Assembly (NCBI GenBank): GCA_026419785.1
Contig: JAODTK010005916.1
Location: forward strand, 132,052 to 196,051
Direction of reading: 5' to 3'
Length of the DNA: 64,000 bases
From: Sclerodactyla briareus
Lineage: Eukaryota > Echinodermata > Holothuroidea > Dendrochirotida > Sclerodactylidae
The position numbers were made by a program, and so were the translations under genes. The stretch's first letter is position 1. The number at the start of each line of letters is the position of its first letter. The notes beneath the pieces are model-generated. The model was given only the letters and a program-made list of their open reading frames with translations, had not been told where the DNA came from and did not search any database. This document shows positions 35,353 through 48,886 of the stretch, in pieces.

Positions 35353-35599
35353 TCCGCTTCGCACCTCTTCTCACCTTACCTCTTAAGCCCCCCTCCATCT
35401 CGTCAGGGGGCACAAAAAAAAACATTTTAAAGACCCTGTTGCGAAAGATTTAATCTCGAACAACCATGTCGCCCTCCCTCTCCAAAAATAAAAAGGAATT
35501 AAGCCCCCATGAGAAGCACCGTTTTCCTAACCGTTTAAAAGACTAAAAGATAAACAATTGTTTACCTTTCAAACCGAGGTAGGCCTACTATAGTAAAGG

Positions 35600-35980
35600 A
35601 CCAACTGCAGGATGATTGATAAAGTGGCTGATATATTAGCTGTATAAAACGGGAATGCGTCAGTCCAAAATGGAAGTTCATACGACTTTCCGTGACGGAT
35701 TACAGTCTTTTGGAAATGTGTGAATTGGGAAGCAGTGTATTCGCACGATCAAAAAAGCAATCCATCATGCAATAACAAATGTTATACTGCACAACCCCGG
35801 CACACATCTTTGCGTTCTACGTAAATTCAAAACATGAATTTCACTTCGAAAAACGTTTAGTCTATGGGAGAGGATTGCTGTAGTGGCGGTAGTGTTGGTG
35901 GTTACTTTGGTGCGAGAAAGACAACAGTACTTCTGCTGATTGTTGACTCATTCAACAGAAGAATGGAACAATAAAATACA
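35600..35980. repeat. Block repeated from about 22050-22470
   Basis: Second copy of the block described at 22050, in the same orientation and outside the candidate 9-kb unit. It ends near a divergent A/T-rich stretch. Confidence 0.65.
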
Positions 35981-37734
35981 TAAAACAATGCTCTGTAGGG
36001 AAAAATCTTCTCACGATTTTAGCACTAGCCCCTCCCTACTTTTCTCCGCCCCATCTATCAACTGATTATATATAGGCCTAGCCTATACTGCCTCCTGCAT
36101 AAAGGTTCCCCACCCCCCCGCGCCAGTCCGTGGTACATCATCAGCTTCCGGCATCTCGGTTGATAAGATATTGGATCCGGGACGGGGGCACCCACCCCCC
36201 CCCCCCCCACCCCCACCCCTCACACCATACTCAGGCCACTTGCGGAATAAATTCTGGGGATCATGATGATCGGGTGGATCCCGCCCATACCCGCTATAAG
36301 GCATTGAAGGGACATTCAATTTCGAGTAAAATTAATGGTTACATCCCATGTCAAAAGTTGGACCATAATCCGCCTCTAGGAAAGCTGCCGAGCCGGCGAA
36401 TCAGCTTCAAATCGAACCAAACATTACACCCGTTTCATCCAATTCGGAACCCAATTCAGTGCACGCGATTCTACTGAGCCGCCTCTCCAAAACAATCTTT
36501 TATACGATGTGCATCAGCTAAAGGATTGGTGCTCCACTTAGATGGTCTCTTTTTAAGAAAAAAAAAAACTTCCAAAACTTGCCTCTACAAATGCGGACTG
36601 CCATTGGCTATATAGGCGCAAAACGTTCATGATAGTCGTAAGAAACATTCACGATTGTTTGCTATTTGAATTCAATTCTCGGTTGAGGGCGTCTTGGATT
36701 CCCATGATTGATGGAGACTCTGGGATTCGTGTGACGATGTGTGAAACTCCGACGAGTTTCTGTCTGGATGTGGGAATTTGCACAAGGCTTCAATCTCAAG
36801 CCCTAGATGGTACACCGCATACTCTCTATTCGGTAAACCTTGGAGAAACTAAAGACCTGAAACGTAAAATATTTCCCTCAGTTGAGTCGAAGTTCCACCC
36901 AATCGAGTCAGACCGTACCAGTTGGTGGCATTAACAACCAAGTTAGGGCAAAACCCGTATCATGCCATCCGGATGCAGTGCATATTCAAGTTGGAATCGA
37001 GCAATTCGGCGGGCAATTCAGGCGAAGAATGGGAGAAATAAGGGGCAGGGTGAGCAAAAGTGAACTGTTTACCCAGAATATTTAACGAGTGCCCACAAAA
37101 AGTGTGATCTTTCATATGTACTGTACATGAACTTCAATGAAAATGCTGGCTCTTCGCTCGATCGTAGGGCGGTGCTTCCGTGGATATTACCCCCCCCCCT
37201 CCCACGAGAGCCGCCCATTCAAAATTTCAGTACCGAACGTACAATTTCACTGCCGATATGAGGGATCTATTTCGCCTCGAACTTCCCAACGATTCGTACC
37301 AACCTATGGTTGGGCTCCGTTTTAGATACCCGGCACAAATCATTCTCCCACATTTCACTGGGGGCTGGACATTAATTCACCCATGGTGACGATACCCACT
37401 TTCGCTTCCAACCCCATTTTTCGAAATGGACGAGCATTCAGGTGTCTATATGGCAGAAAAGGAAGGGAGGGGGATTACGACGACTTTTCTGCACAATGAA
37501 ACCCCCACGAAAGGGAGAGAGATCGTTAGCGAAAAAATGCTACGGGCATTCGTACAGGACCAAGCATTAATGAGAGGTGTTTAGAAGGAACACTCAATTC
37601 TCAAATCAGGTTCAACCTATTTTCAGTGTCATTCTACCACGAGCAGGAACTTCCGAGTGTTTTCAACCTGATAGTTGGGGTATGAATGGTCCCTCTCGGG
37701 CCCCGGAGGGGTCATGCCGGCGATATGAGAGGGG
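35981..37734. other. No gene assigned
   Basis: Open frames of 60-115 codons (36130-36477, 36629-36934, 36882-37085, 37137-37389) on the plus strand follow one another but show no domain or clear splice signals. C runs lie at 36195-36215 and 37190-37200. I do not call a gene. Confidence 0.3.
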
Positions 37735-37790
37735 TCGAAACCCGAAATTTTGGGTCGATTCCGCCAACCATGGTGGCGCTCCGCCATGAT
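37735..37790 (+). repeat. Dispersed repeat BR1, copy 7
   Basis: CGAAACCCGAAATTTTGGGT, then CCGCCAACCATGGTGGCGCT and CCGCCATGATG. Confidence 0.6.
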
Positions 37791-37799
37791 GCCGACCCC

Positions 37800-40700
37800 C
37801 CCACGGGGGGGTGTGATAATCTTCATACGCCTCTGGAAATTACTTTTTGTCATGAGTTGAGTAAGCATTTGTCTATGCTGGGCTTTAGCAACTGCGTATG
37901 AAATGTTTATGGACTGACATTCAAGTAAAACTGTGGTTGCGGCGCTCAATATGTCTAGGCGTTGTAAACTGTAGTAGCCAACTATTGTACTGTGTGCTTT
38001 TCACGTGACTAGAAGACACAGGCAAACGACCTAACTTATAAACTCAAGACCTGTACATTGTTGTTGATTCTGGTTTATCGAAAGCAATGACCCATTTCAT
38101 CACACCCAAATCGCCTGCGCCATGCACTGCATGAGTAGCTGAGGAGTGGACGCGGATACGCTTGAATGCCCCATTATCAATGTGAAACAATCTAACTTCG
38201 AGCAGGTACTAAGTATTGCCTGGCATCCCCATGCACAGATCCGAGATAACGCGGCAAAATGGCTACGTCCCAATGGAAAATATCCTTACTGACGTCACTA
38301 GGCTGAAGAAGAGCCTAAACCCTGTCAAGTATGTGACAATCTCTCTTGACATCGCTAATCAGTCTTTTCGAGAGACTCATGTGCCGTTTTTTCAGGTCGG
38401 TGCATCGTAGCTTAAATAGTTTCACAGAACACCTTGTCCCGTGCACAAAATCGCCACCCTCGCGCTACAATCGTGAGTAATTTCGGCCTCAATAGCTCAT
38501 GATGAGACGGCCCCCAGTGTGTAACGAATACATCATGTCAATTGTTCGTAACACGCGCTGACCTAACGGCGAATACAATGGATATGAATAGCTCGAACAC
38601 ACCCGAAACCACAACTGCAGGTGAACTAGTGAAATGATAATATCCTCTGTTTGATGTGATGAACATGTGAACTTAATATCATATATTACATAATATATAT
38701 TTTTTGGTTGAAGAGATTTATGGAAGACAAATTTTTATTTGATTTTCTACGGGTCCATGAAGCCTAAAGTCTATAGGCCATCTAGAACCTGGCCGGATTA
38801 ATCGTGGATGAGCACAGTCGAACGCGCCATCTCTTCTCGACTTGTGCGTCAGCTGTTTAACGAACGGGGTTTCACCAATCCCAACCTGCTCGCTCCCCGA
38901 ACACCGCGTTTGTACGGGGTCCCCATCCGAAAGGACTATCAGTGCACTCTCCAGGACCCGACCACGTTCTCGGAACCTGAGGGATCGAAGTTCAAGTTCA
39001 ACGGTGCCTAAGCTCCCAGCCGACGACGAGACTTATTGCAAATACGCCGTGACAAAACCCAGTAACCTAAGAAAATCCACTGGGCACACAGCGGACGCTG
39101 AAGTGAGACCAAGGCCCTCGCCCATCGCAACGCATGTTACAGCCACCCAGGAAAGTTTGTCCCTGTGCCTGCTGGAATGCGAACCCGGAATATTTGGCTG
39201 TAAAGTTGTACCACTCTATACTACCATTCTTCCGCCCTGTATTCCTAGGTCGTCCTGAACTCGCGCTTGTTTCTGGTTTGCTGCACATCCTGCCACTAAG
39301 CTACACTCCGTGTCAGTTGTGTAAGACTGCAACCCTTCATACCCCGATGGTGGGTCATACAATTATGTGCAGTGACGCACACCTCTCACCCAATACCTTA
39401 CAAATCCTCCCCGAAGATTATATACCCACTCGAGATCAGCTTCTTTCTATATCCCTACATAATTCGAATGAATCGAAAACCACAAGTCAGCGCTGTGATT
39501 GACTATCAAGGGAAATCGGCGTACTCCCGAGTTACTTGGGATTTGATAATGACCAAGATTCGACTGTCCCTGTTCCGGGGTCTGGTGTCATGATGGTCAT
39601 GCGTTGACAAGTGCAAGACACAGTCGCTGAGCATACACACCAAAACTGTGGCCTATGCTATATTAATCTCACACAGTACTCAATACCAGAACAGCTAAAA
39701 CTTAATTAATTCTGATTGCGTGGAGTAAACCTATGTGTGACTTGTATTGAGACTGTAGCATTTAATAATGCGCTCTGGGGGGGGGGGGGGGGGGGTGATA
39801 GGATTGATTCATAAGTCAGCCATCATACGGTGAATACGACACGAAATTCAATAATAATCTGGACCATTCAGTCACTCTGAATATTTAGGATGTAATGACG
39901 TCGCTTGGCGTGCCGCTAATGCCTCTTTGTCATTCATTGTGCTCAAGCCCATGATTCCTTTTCCTGCGACGTTTATTTATACGGCCGGAGACTGCTGTAC
40001 CCATTCTACTTTGAAGGACAGACAATTTTGTGTTGCTTGAAGTAAACACAGACTTTATGTTTCTGAAACGTGATATCTCAAATGCATTTGCAGATAATAC
40101 ACTGGTTTGGTGTGCCGAAACTCTCTGGACGCATGCTCAAAAACAAACGCCCTCTGTTTAGCCTCTTTATATCGTTATCTACGTCCACTGAAGGTCCGAA
40201 GGTACTACTGTATCCTAACGTTGAGAATGAGTCGCTGATTCTGTGCTCAGTCCAGCACTTTGCTAGCCTCTGACCGGAACCCAGATATTGCAGGAACCAG
40301 CTATTGTGATCTGAGTTCCTTTGTTTGAAAGGGTTGGTGGCTAAATATGGATGAACGAACGAACGCACTTCTCCAATTCATAGAAACCCAATTCAAAACA
40401 AAACTTGGCAAATTCACTAGAAGTCCATTTACTCTTTAAACTTTGTGTTTACCTATTTTCAGAATAAATGAGAATATTTTTCATTCCTCAATATTCTTCT
40501 AGGAAAATCCCGTGTTCCGTAGAGATCGATGGAGTGCACACCTTGTGTTCGAAGTTGCATAACCGGCAAAGACGTTAGTATTCTAGTGCAACGGCATATC
40601 TCATCCTGGTAAAGGCTATTACGATGACGTTGCAGTACACTTACCTAACCGTTGGGCACATTTGCTTACAAAATCAAAATACATTTTATGTAGAGAACTA

Positions 40701-41690
40701 TCTGCTAACCACTTGAATGACCGCTACGGCAAAAATCCAGCTGGCCCTGCCGGCCGCACCATTATCACAATAGGCCTATCGCTTAAAAACGGGATTTGAA
40801 TGTCGAAACAAAAGCTAAGTGTTCGTGTCGTTAATAAGATCATTATTGCCTATATTGTGATGATTTGCAAGTCTGCCGGGGTTTTCTGTAGCGTTGTTAT
40901 TCATGTACGATCCGCAACGGAGTCATGGGATCGACATCGAGGAAGAAGAAAGTGATAAGACAGGCCCTTTGTTTATATTATCCGTCTTTTTGTACTTTAA
41001 AAAACATTCGTTTTCTTGACCCACGTGAGTGCCTTCCCTTTGCAAACCATTCATATTCGCCATGCGTACACGCACCGTCGCGCGTATAAAGAAAAATCCT
41101 GTATGAGAATTTTGATTTTCGTTTTCACTTTTCTGAATCATACACGCTCGATTTCAGATGTGCTCCGCCCCTCACATGTTCCCTACGTGATTCCCTGTGG
41201 GGTGCGTGTCACCACGTCAACATGCTAATAAAAATTACCATATACACTGATCTTGTAGTGCTATATCTCTGTTGTACAATGTTAACTCCTCATCTTAACT
41301 CGTCTACCGCAAACCCCTGACTTGAAACTACACTGCCATACTGGATTACTCGTCGAGCGCCACCGTACAACACGTCAATGACCTGCTCGGCGTCGTTGTA
41401 AAAAAGGGGCCCCCGCCTGTCCACACTGATACGTTCCGTTTCCGTCACGACTTTCCATTTTGATCACTTGCCCGTTTAATCATTGCTTTCCGCGCTAGAT
41501 GCGTTCTGTCCGGTCACCGTTTCAATACGTCAAAAAAGTTGACGCACAGCGTACGGCCAAGCTCCCGGATTGCTAGAAAGCCATGTACGTTCAATAAGGC
41601 ATAATTGAAGTACGGGTCATCCGTCAAGTTCCCGGACTGCCATGTTTAATGCTCAGTTTCTTTGTAATCATGGAGTTACAAGAAAAGCAA
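37800..41690. other. No gene assigned
   Basis: Nearly 4 kb without a recognisable gene or named repeat. Open frames at 38806-39502 and 40070-40368 overlap on both strands and have no domain. A run of about 21 G lies at 39776-39796. Confidence 0.35.
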
Positions 41691-41699
41691 CAACCTTTT

Positions 41700-42170
41700 T
41701 GCAAATTTAACCCAACTCTGGCGCTCGAATGACATTTAACTTTGTCAGGAACAATGTAGCCCCCATCTACCGAATTTCATTCAAATCTGGCAAAGTTTGG
41801 AAAATCGCATAAATTATGCAAATTTTTACCTCCATGACCTTGAAATGACGCCACATTTTTTCGGGAATAACCATAGTCCCCTACCTACCAAGTTGGTTCA
41901 AATCCGACTAACTGAAATTTCACGTGATATGCAAATTAGCGGCCCCAGCATTGCAGTGATGCCCACTCTCCGACTCCTCCGAACCTCATCATGCCCATTT
42001 CACTATGCGGACATACTTACCAAGTTTTTTCATATCAATCGGAATGAAGCGTTGAAGATTCTTGCGCTAACGCCTGAGTTTCCGGCAGCGTCGGAGCATG
42101 GTGACGGCGGCGGCGACAAACTCAAACCATAATAATCCCCGGACACTACTCGTGTCCCGGGGTATAATGA
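41700..42170 (+). repeat. Dispersed repeat with terminal hairpin
   Basis: The layout resembles a family common in marine invertebrate genomes: ATGCAAATTTTTACCTCCAT, GACCTTGAAATGACG, CTACCAAGTTGGTTCAAATC, a GGTGACGGCGGCGGCGACA patch, CCATAATAATC and then a hairpin CCCCGGACAC-TACTC-GTGTCCCGGGG at 42137-42162. The resemblance is from general familiarity and I cannot name the family. An open frame of 111 codons across it is probably incidental. Confidence 0.45.
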
Positions 42171-42477
42171 CAATAGGAGAGATGGTATGCTGGAATACGC
42201 CGAAGTTTAACGTGACTGTTGCTCACGACCGCCGCCTAGACTCGTTTTCGCCTTACAGATTGGGGGAATAATCTCGTGCGATTGCAAAGTGCCTTGGTGT
42301 ACTCTTGCGACGCAATACAGCCAGCAACACTAGTTGACTGTACAGCTTAAGCCGATATTTCTGTGTTTTCTGTGCAGTTTAAGAAATTCGAGACTTCCCC
42401 TCCCCTAGGGATTTTCGCTGGTACATGAACAGTGATAACAATACGAACAAGACAATGAAACCAAACGCTTACATGCA

Positions 42478-43116
42478 CTAGTTGTTTTCTTTGAGGTTGT
42501 CAGTATGGTGTATTGACATTGCCCGCACTATGGAACATGAACCAAATACAACTGCGTATTGCTGGCACTGTCCTAGTTCTGTGTTAAGACGATGATACTT
42601 GATATTCTCCGATTGGCTGCTGTCTGTTATGTACACCACTCGCGGAATTCTGCAGTGCGCCATCACGCGCACGCGCACTCTCCGTGTTTGTGTTTGTATC
42701 ATCGTCTTGTCCAAATTGCAATCTGCTTCTGCTTCCAAATTGACAACAGAGAACCAACTATATGAGTCTTCAGTAAGCAGGTAAGAAACACGCCACCGTT
42801 TGTACGACACTGATAGATAACCAGACATCAATTTAGTCAGAGATATGTTACGGGTTACGAGATGGAGAATGCCAGCAGAATGAAAAAAAGTTTTATCACC
42901 TCCTGAAGTCTGCCATCTGGACATTTGTTTGTGATGTTTCCACGTTAATGCAGTTGAAGTTTGGTGTTGAGTGATTATATTTATTCCACCCTGTGGAGAT
43001 GAAGTAATTGTTCTCTGTCGCCCATTGTGATATAGTGTGGGAGGTGATGAGCTGACATCCAGTCTAACATCCAGCTGCCACTTATCCAACCTATATACAA
43101 CCATTAGCCAACTCAC
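42478..43116 (-). CDS. Unrecognised 212-codon open frame next to receptor gene B
   Basis: This is the longest uninterrupted frame in the window apart from the two receptor frames, which is notable in a sequence where frames are usually cut by indels. It encodes a soluble-looking, Ser/Thr/Arg-rich polypeptide (VSSSPPTLYHNGRQRTITSS, SRWQTSGGDKTFF) with no signal peptide, membrane segment or family motif I recognise. A frame of this length is only mildly unlikely by chance in 64 kb. It lies just outside the left edge of block B and block A has no counterpart. It could be an exon, a repeat-derived frame or chance. Confidence 0.2.
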   Translation of the reverse strand: MSWLMVVYRLDKWQLDVRLDVSSSPPTLYHNGRQRTITSSPQGGINIITQHQTSTALTWKHHKQMSRWQTSGGDKTFFHSAGILHLVTRNISLTKLMSGYLSVSYKRWRVSYLLTEDSYSWFSVVNLEAEADCNLDKTMIQTQTRRVRVRVMAHCRIPRVVYITDSSQSENIKYHRLNTELGQCQQYAVVFGSCSIVRAMSIHHTDNLKENN

Positions 43117-43531
43117 CTAGCGAAAGCACTTTGGCAAAGCAGGACCTAGTCAGAAAAATGACGCAATGACAATGACATAGTGGATAGATGCACCTTGTTC
43201 ACTCAGAGGGTGATTGGTACTATATTCGAGCTTTGAGAATGTTAACCTTGATGTCATGACAAACAATTTGGTCCTCGAGGAGGGGGTAGTGAGAAATTTC
43301 TTTCTCCGCTTTGCGGTCAGGCAAAAATCAGGTAAATGGCCACTACACTCTGAGAACGCCCTGGTCAGAAACAGGATTGAAAAATATGACAAGGTACGAT
43401 GCAAACTGAAAATGTTCCGTTAAAAGTGATCAGAATCTAGTCAAGAGTTGATTTTTCTGGATGTCCATTTGATTCGTTTTCTAGTCGATTTGACCATCTC
43501 GTTTCCGGGGTGTGCCTTGTCAACCACGTCC

Positions 43532-43845
43532 CTAACTATATGTCATTTGAATCACGATGAAGCACTTTACATCTATTGGGGACGGTGTCGTTGTTCTTCT
43601 GATACCTTCCGTTGAACTTCGTTTGTAGCTGATTAGATTGGGGGACTGAATATTCCCACAGTCGGTTTGAGATGTCTGAATTTTCTCCTTCCACATCCCA
43701 AGGTTCCTCCTGTTACATACGTACACTACGAATACGAACACTCCCTGGAGAGGGTTTACGAACGTGTGGATGAAGAGGAATGCTTCAACTCTGGTGAATC
43801 CGTAAAGGAACGCCATATCCATGACAGTCCTATCAGAACAGATAT
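43532..43845 (-). CDS. Receptor gene B, exon 3: TM6-TM7 and tail
   Basis: Homologue of 4240-4471. The acceptor TTCATTCAACAG (43846 on) is followed by ISVLIGLSWIW (TM6). TM7 is very clear in another frame: FLFIHTFVNPLQGVFVFVVY, then VCNRRNLGMWKEKI. The NPLQGVFVF motif and the NRR-LGMWKEKI end are typical of secretin/adhesion-family TM7. At least one indel separates TM6 from TM7, and another after KEKI shifts the tail relative to A. The frame with TM7 stays open to a stop at about 43532, longer than A's tail because A's TGA codon is not conserved. The true C-terminus is uncertain. Confidence 0.75.
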
Positions 43846-45208
<1,363 letters not shown>

Positions 45209-47536
45209 CTAGCGTATTAGAATAGTTTGCTCCTTAACAATCTTCTGCGTGGAAGCGTTCGTGGCTCGTTTGGATCTGTTCTTTGATCTCCGAATCCCCC
45301 GTATAGTCAGAGAGAACATCATTATGTTGAACAGCAAAACACGACATTCCCAGGACAACCAAAAACAGAAGCAGATTGGCCAGCCCGGGGCTGATCCAAC
45401 AATTCCCTTCCTCGCCGTACCAATACATCTCCCCAAGCTGGGTCGTTTCTTGGAGGAGCACGCAAATCGCTACAAAAATCGCAGGAACGACCCAGCCGAC
45501 TAGGAAAAACCTCATGAAGGTCTTAATACTGATGAGTGTATGGTTAACTGGGGTCATTGACGCGAACGTACGAGCGAGATTGTAAGCAATGTTGCTCATC
45601 CAAATAAAAGTGCATAACCACAAGAAATGTCCGATTATCGCCAACGGTTTCAGTTTCGTCAAAAAAGAAAGCCGCGATAAGCATCAGTTGTGCGAAGAAC
45701 AGAGCCACAATGAAGTTCATGGTAAGGGCTCCGGGTAGGTTTCTGAGAGATGGGAATATACAGTAGTTTACGAACGTCAGAGCAAGTGCTATCAACGATA
45801 ATGTTGTGAGCGAGGAGGGCACCAATTAGAAGAAAAATCTCATACTGGTTTTCCTCAACCTCCTGTTCTGTAAGCCCACATTCGAAGCACACTTTGGCGC
45901 GCCCATCGGGCTCCAACAAAAACTCTTTCGAGGTTGGATCGCATTCAATCATGGAGACAAAAGTTTGATGTCAGATGGCGAGTTCGAAGAGTCTTCAACT
46001 GCGCTTCCTTCGTCACCGTGCAAAGAATTATAATTGAATGGAGAGACATTTTCCGGTTCTGGCAGACTCGACGCAATCGTGAAATCTCCCGTGGGAAGGA
46101 GGCTATAAGGACATTTCAGGTTTTCGTCAGAAAAATCACACAAATACAGTCTGACCGAAACGTTAGTTTTGCCTTGACTTGTAGCAAGTGCGTATATGTT
46201 CGCAGGCGTCACTGAGTAAACCCGGTTTTCCTCGAATGTAAGTATGACATTAAACCTCTTCAATGTAAAGCTGTAACATTCAATCCGAGGTATGCCCCCG
46301 TGTATGTGCAATCACGTGACAGCGTTGGTGTGTTTGAACACGAGAAAGATATCTCGCCTGTTCGATACCTAATCCAGCGCGTTTCCCCCTTTCATCTCGA
46401 ACCTGGTAGGAGTCCTCGTCATTGAAACGGATATCACTAACTTCTATGATGAAACAGCGTGATACGTCTCCTTCTCTGCAAGTTGATGGGCCTTGTACTT
46501 CGATACTCTGCGTAGTTTTCACGTTGAGGGTGGAATATGCGATTCTTTGTACTTCTTTGAGACCCATGGTTTCGCGGCTTGTGACGACCATCCGAAGTGA
46601 ACCAGTGCGATTCTTGCCATATTCACAGAGTCCATGAGGGGAACTTCTCTCGCATTTTTGGATAGCTCGCACGAACCTGAAGTCTCGTTGAATGATAACC
46701 CAGTAGCGCAAAACAGAATAGATCGTTTCTCTCTCGTCGTCTTCGCCCGAGAAATCGAACGGTATCACTTGCGGCAAGGAGGGGATTCTGCCTGCAAAAA
46801 ATGGTAGATCAACGAAGGCGGGGCAGTTAAATGATTTTGTTCCAACGCTGTTACACACTGCGCAATGCTTATTGCGATATCTTACACCGAATAGGTAGGT
46901 AGGCGCAAAGTAGAAACTACAAAGGTCCACGAGAGTTTTGTTGACTGCATAATCTGGCAGGAACTTATATCAACCTGTTCACAAAACCTTGGCGTATATT
47001 TATTTTCAATAGTAGCGTTCTCGGAGGTTGAAAGGCAAATGTACCGCATTCCTCGGGTAAACTTTCGACGGAACAATTTGAATATGTGTGTAATTCCCAG
47101 AAGCGCACGTCAGACGACGCCAACCCGTTACCACGCGCGCAGTAAAAGTTCCTATAGGTGTAGCCTCCAAAGATGTCAAATACTGGTGTGTGATACCTGT
47201 AATTGTCCCAAGAATCCAATGGGTCTGCTAAAGGACTATCCACGGACTCGTACACGTTCAAGCAAATCGGGGTGAAGGCCAGGGGGTGGGCAAAAGTATC
47301 AATCAGAGAAAATCCAGAAGCGTGAATAGATATCGTGATAAACACCGTTCTCATGAAGGCTACTCGTCGCATGAGACGTGAATTCCGTTCGGTTCCATCG
47401 ACCAACAACAATCTCTGTATTTGTACAGAGATAATCGCAATGACAGAGTGTTTCGGGATATCCACCAGACAACCGTAGCTAGGACAACCCCTTATATCCA
47501 CGTCATCTCTCAGATATGTTGCGACATCGCCTGGAT
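45209..47536 (-). CDS. Receptor gene B, exon 2: somatomedin-B-like motif, ectodomain and TM1-TM5
   Basis: Counterpart of 5374-7717 and almost the same length. The acceptor is TGCTCTCACTACAG. The N-terminal part shows GCPSYGCLVDIP, ETLCHCDYLC and YRDCCWS in three frames, giving a somatomedin-B-like cysteine pattern once indels are allowed. The ectodomain includes YTYRNFYCARGNG (one Cys of A is Gly here) and YRNKHCAVCN. The membrane part is clearer than in A: LSLIALALTFVNYCIFPSLR then NLPGALTMNFIVALF (TM1-TM2), HFLWLCTFIWMSN (TM3), FFLVGWVVPAIFVAICVLLQ (TM4), GNCWISPGLANLLLF and FSLTIRGIRR (TM5). FPSLRNLPG is a hallmark of the Methuselah-like group. The exon ends at donor GTGAGC (45208). Confidence 0.88.
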
Positions 47537-48487
47537 CTGTAGTGAGAGCAAATGCAAAGGATAGCGAGATATATTCGATAATAAAAACGAAAAAGCAGAT
47601 GGCCTCTCTACACTTCCAGTGTATTGATATGGTAATAAATTATGTCAAAGATCAGCGGGGTACACTGATACGGCAGGCTAGGACGTACACAGGTTGAACG
47701 GACAATAGCCCATGGTTGCTTAGAAATGCTCCGGCGAAATTAACTCTTCTAATATGAAACTGTTGGCTCATTGTTCCCTCCAGAGGCAAACGAAGAGTAC
47801 ATAGGACTGTTCCAGAGGGCAGCGTTTCGGAATTGATTCCGTAATGGGTCTCTCTGAATTAACAGTGCCGAAGTAGGCCACGGTATTCAATACATGATGA
47901 ATGGTAGTAAAATGCTCATAGCCAAAACTCCGTGAGCAATCCTAAATAAAATGTTGATTCTGAGACTGGCCTTTGAGTTCCGCATTGAAACACTGATCTC
48001 GACAAACCTGCAGTAGATTCGAAGATAACCATAACGTCGATCCATTCATGTTTCCCTCTTACATGCAGCCCATGGGCCCAGCCCAATATTCACACGAATA
48101 CAGGAGAAGAATTTATAGGATGCGTATGGAAGTGCATAATAATTATCCATTCAATACGTACCGTAACGATTTAAGGCGATGTTCATGTAACAGATTTGCT
48201 TTAAACTAGGAATGGATTAGGTGGAGAGAAGACATGTCAAACCCCACACCCCAAATTTGGAGTTTCTAGCATGTTGCCTTGTTGAAATATTTCAATTTAC
48301 TTTGAGAAATTCGAGGAATCTATGACAACACGGGTGTGGAACGATGCAGAAGCAACTCATAGACCCTGCACAGTAATTGCTGCATTTTTTGCTGAGATGA
48401 TAACAAAAAGACGAGAAAAGGTATTCATCATTTTTTAATGATATTTGTTAACGATTTTGTTTGTTTCCATTCGGATCCCATCTATCC

Positions 48488-48886
48488 GGAGGCGAATTAG
48501 CTCAGTCGGTAGAGCTCCAGACTGCAAAACCATTGATTGCAAGTTCGGAGCCTATTGGAGGCCCGAGGACTTTTTCCGCAGTGCTGTTGGACAAGGCATG
48601 TCTCCTGAATGTTCCATGCCACCAGTGTTAAAATGGGTAACCTGTAGGTGAACTTGATAAGTGTAGCGACCACCGTATGTGACAGTCCTATTGGAAAGTT
48701 CCCCGGGGACACGATGAAACGACGTACTGGAATGGTGCGTCGGAGAGAACAAGCGAGAGGTGCGTGCTATATAGTACGTGCGTGACAAGTCACTAATGAT
48801 CAGGGGTATTATCTGTAAAGCGCTTGATCATGTCTTCGACGAGGAAAGCGCTTTATAAGAACGAGATGTTATTAATATTATTATAG
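48488..48886 (+). mobile_element. tRNA-derived SINE
   Basis: The head reads as a tRNA: A box TAGCTCAGTCGGTAGAGC at 48498-48515, an anticodon-arm region GACTGCAAAAC (GCA, tRNA-Cys-like) and a degenerate B box GCAAGTTCGGAGCC near 48539. A tRNA-unrelated body of about 270 bp follows. The tail GTAAAGCGCTTGATC ... GAAAGCGCTTTATAAGAACG with TTATTAATATTATTAT resembles CR1/L2-type LINE 3' ends, which would let a LINE polymerase mobilise it. It was inserted in intron 1 of receptor gene B and is absent from copy A. It is not a functional tRNA gene. Confidence 0.8.

Noticed and set aside
36130-37389. Series of plus-strand frames that might be exons of one gene
   Set aside because: No consistent splice sites or recognised motifs; parts are driven by C runs.
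38806-39502. Overlapping open frames, one Cys-rich
   Set aside because: Frames on both strands compete and none shows a known domain.
41700-42170. Helitron 3' end at the hairpin
   Set aside because: The hairpin is not followed by CTRR and no TC start or rolling-circle protein is seen.
43532-43822. A separate small gene encoding a single membrane segment
   Set aside because: It is the TM7-bearing frame of receptor B's last exon, shown by the matching acceptor, phase and paralogue.
48498-48570. Functional tRNA-Cys gene
   Set aside because: B box and acceptor stem are degenerate and a SINE body and LINE-like tail follow directly.
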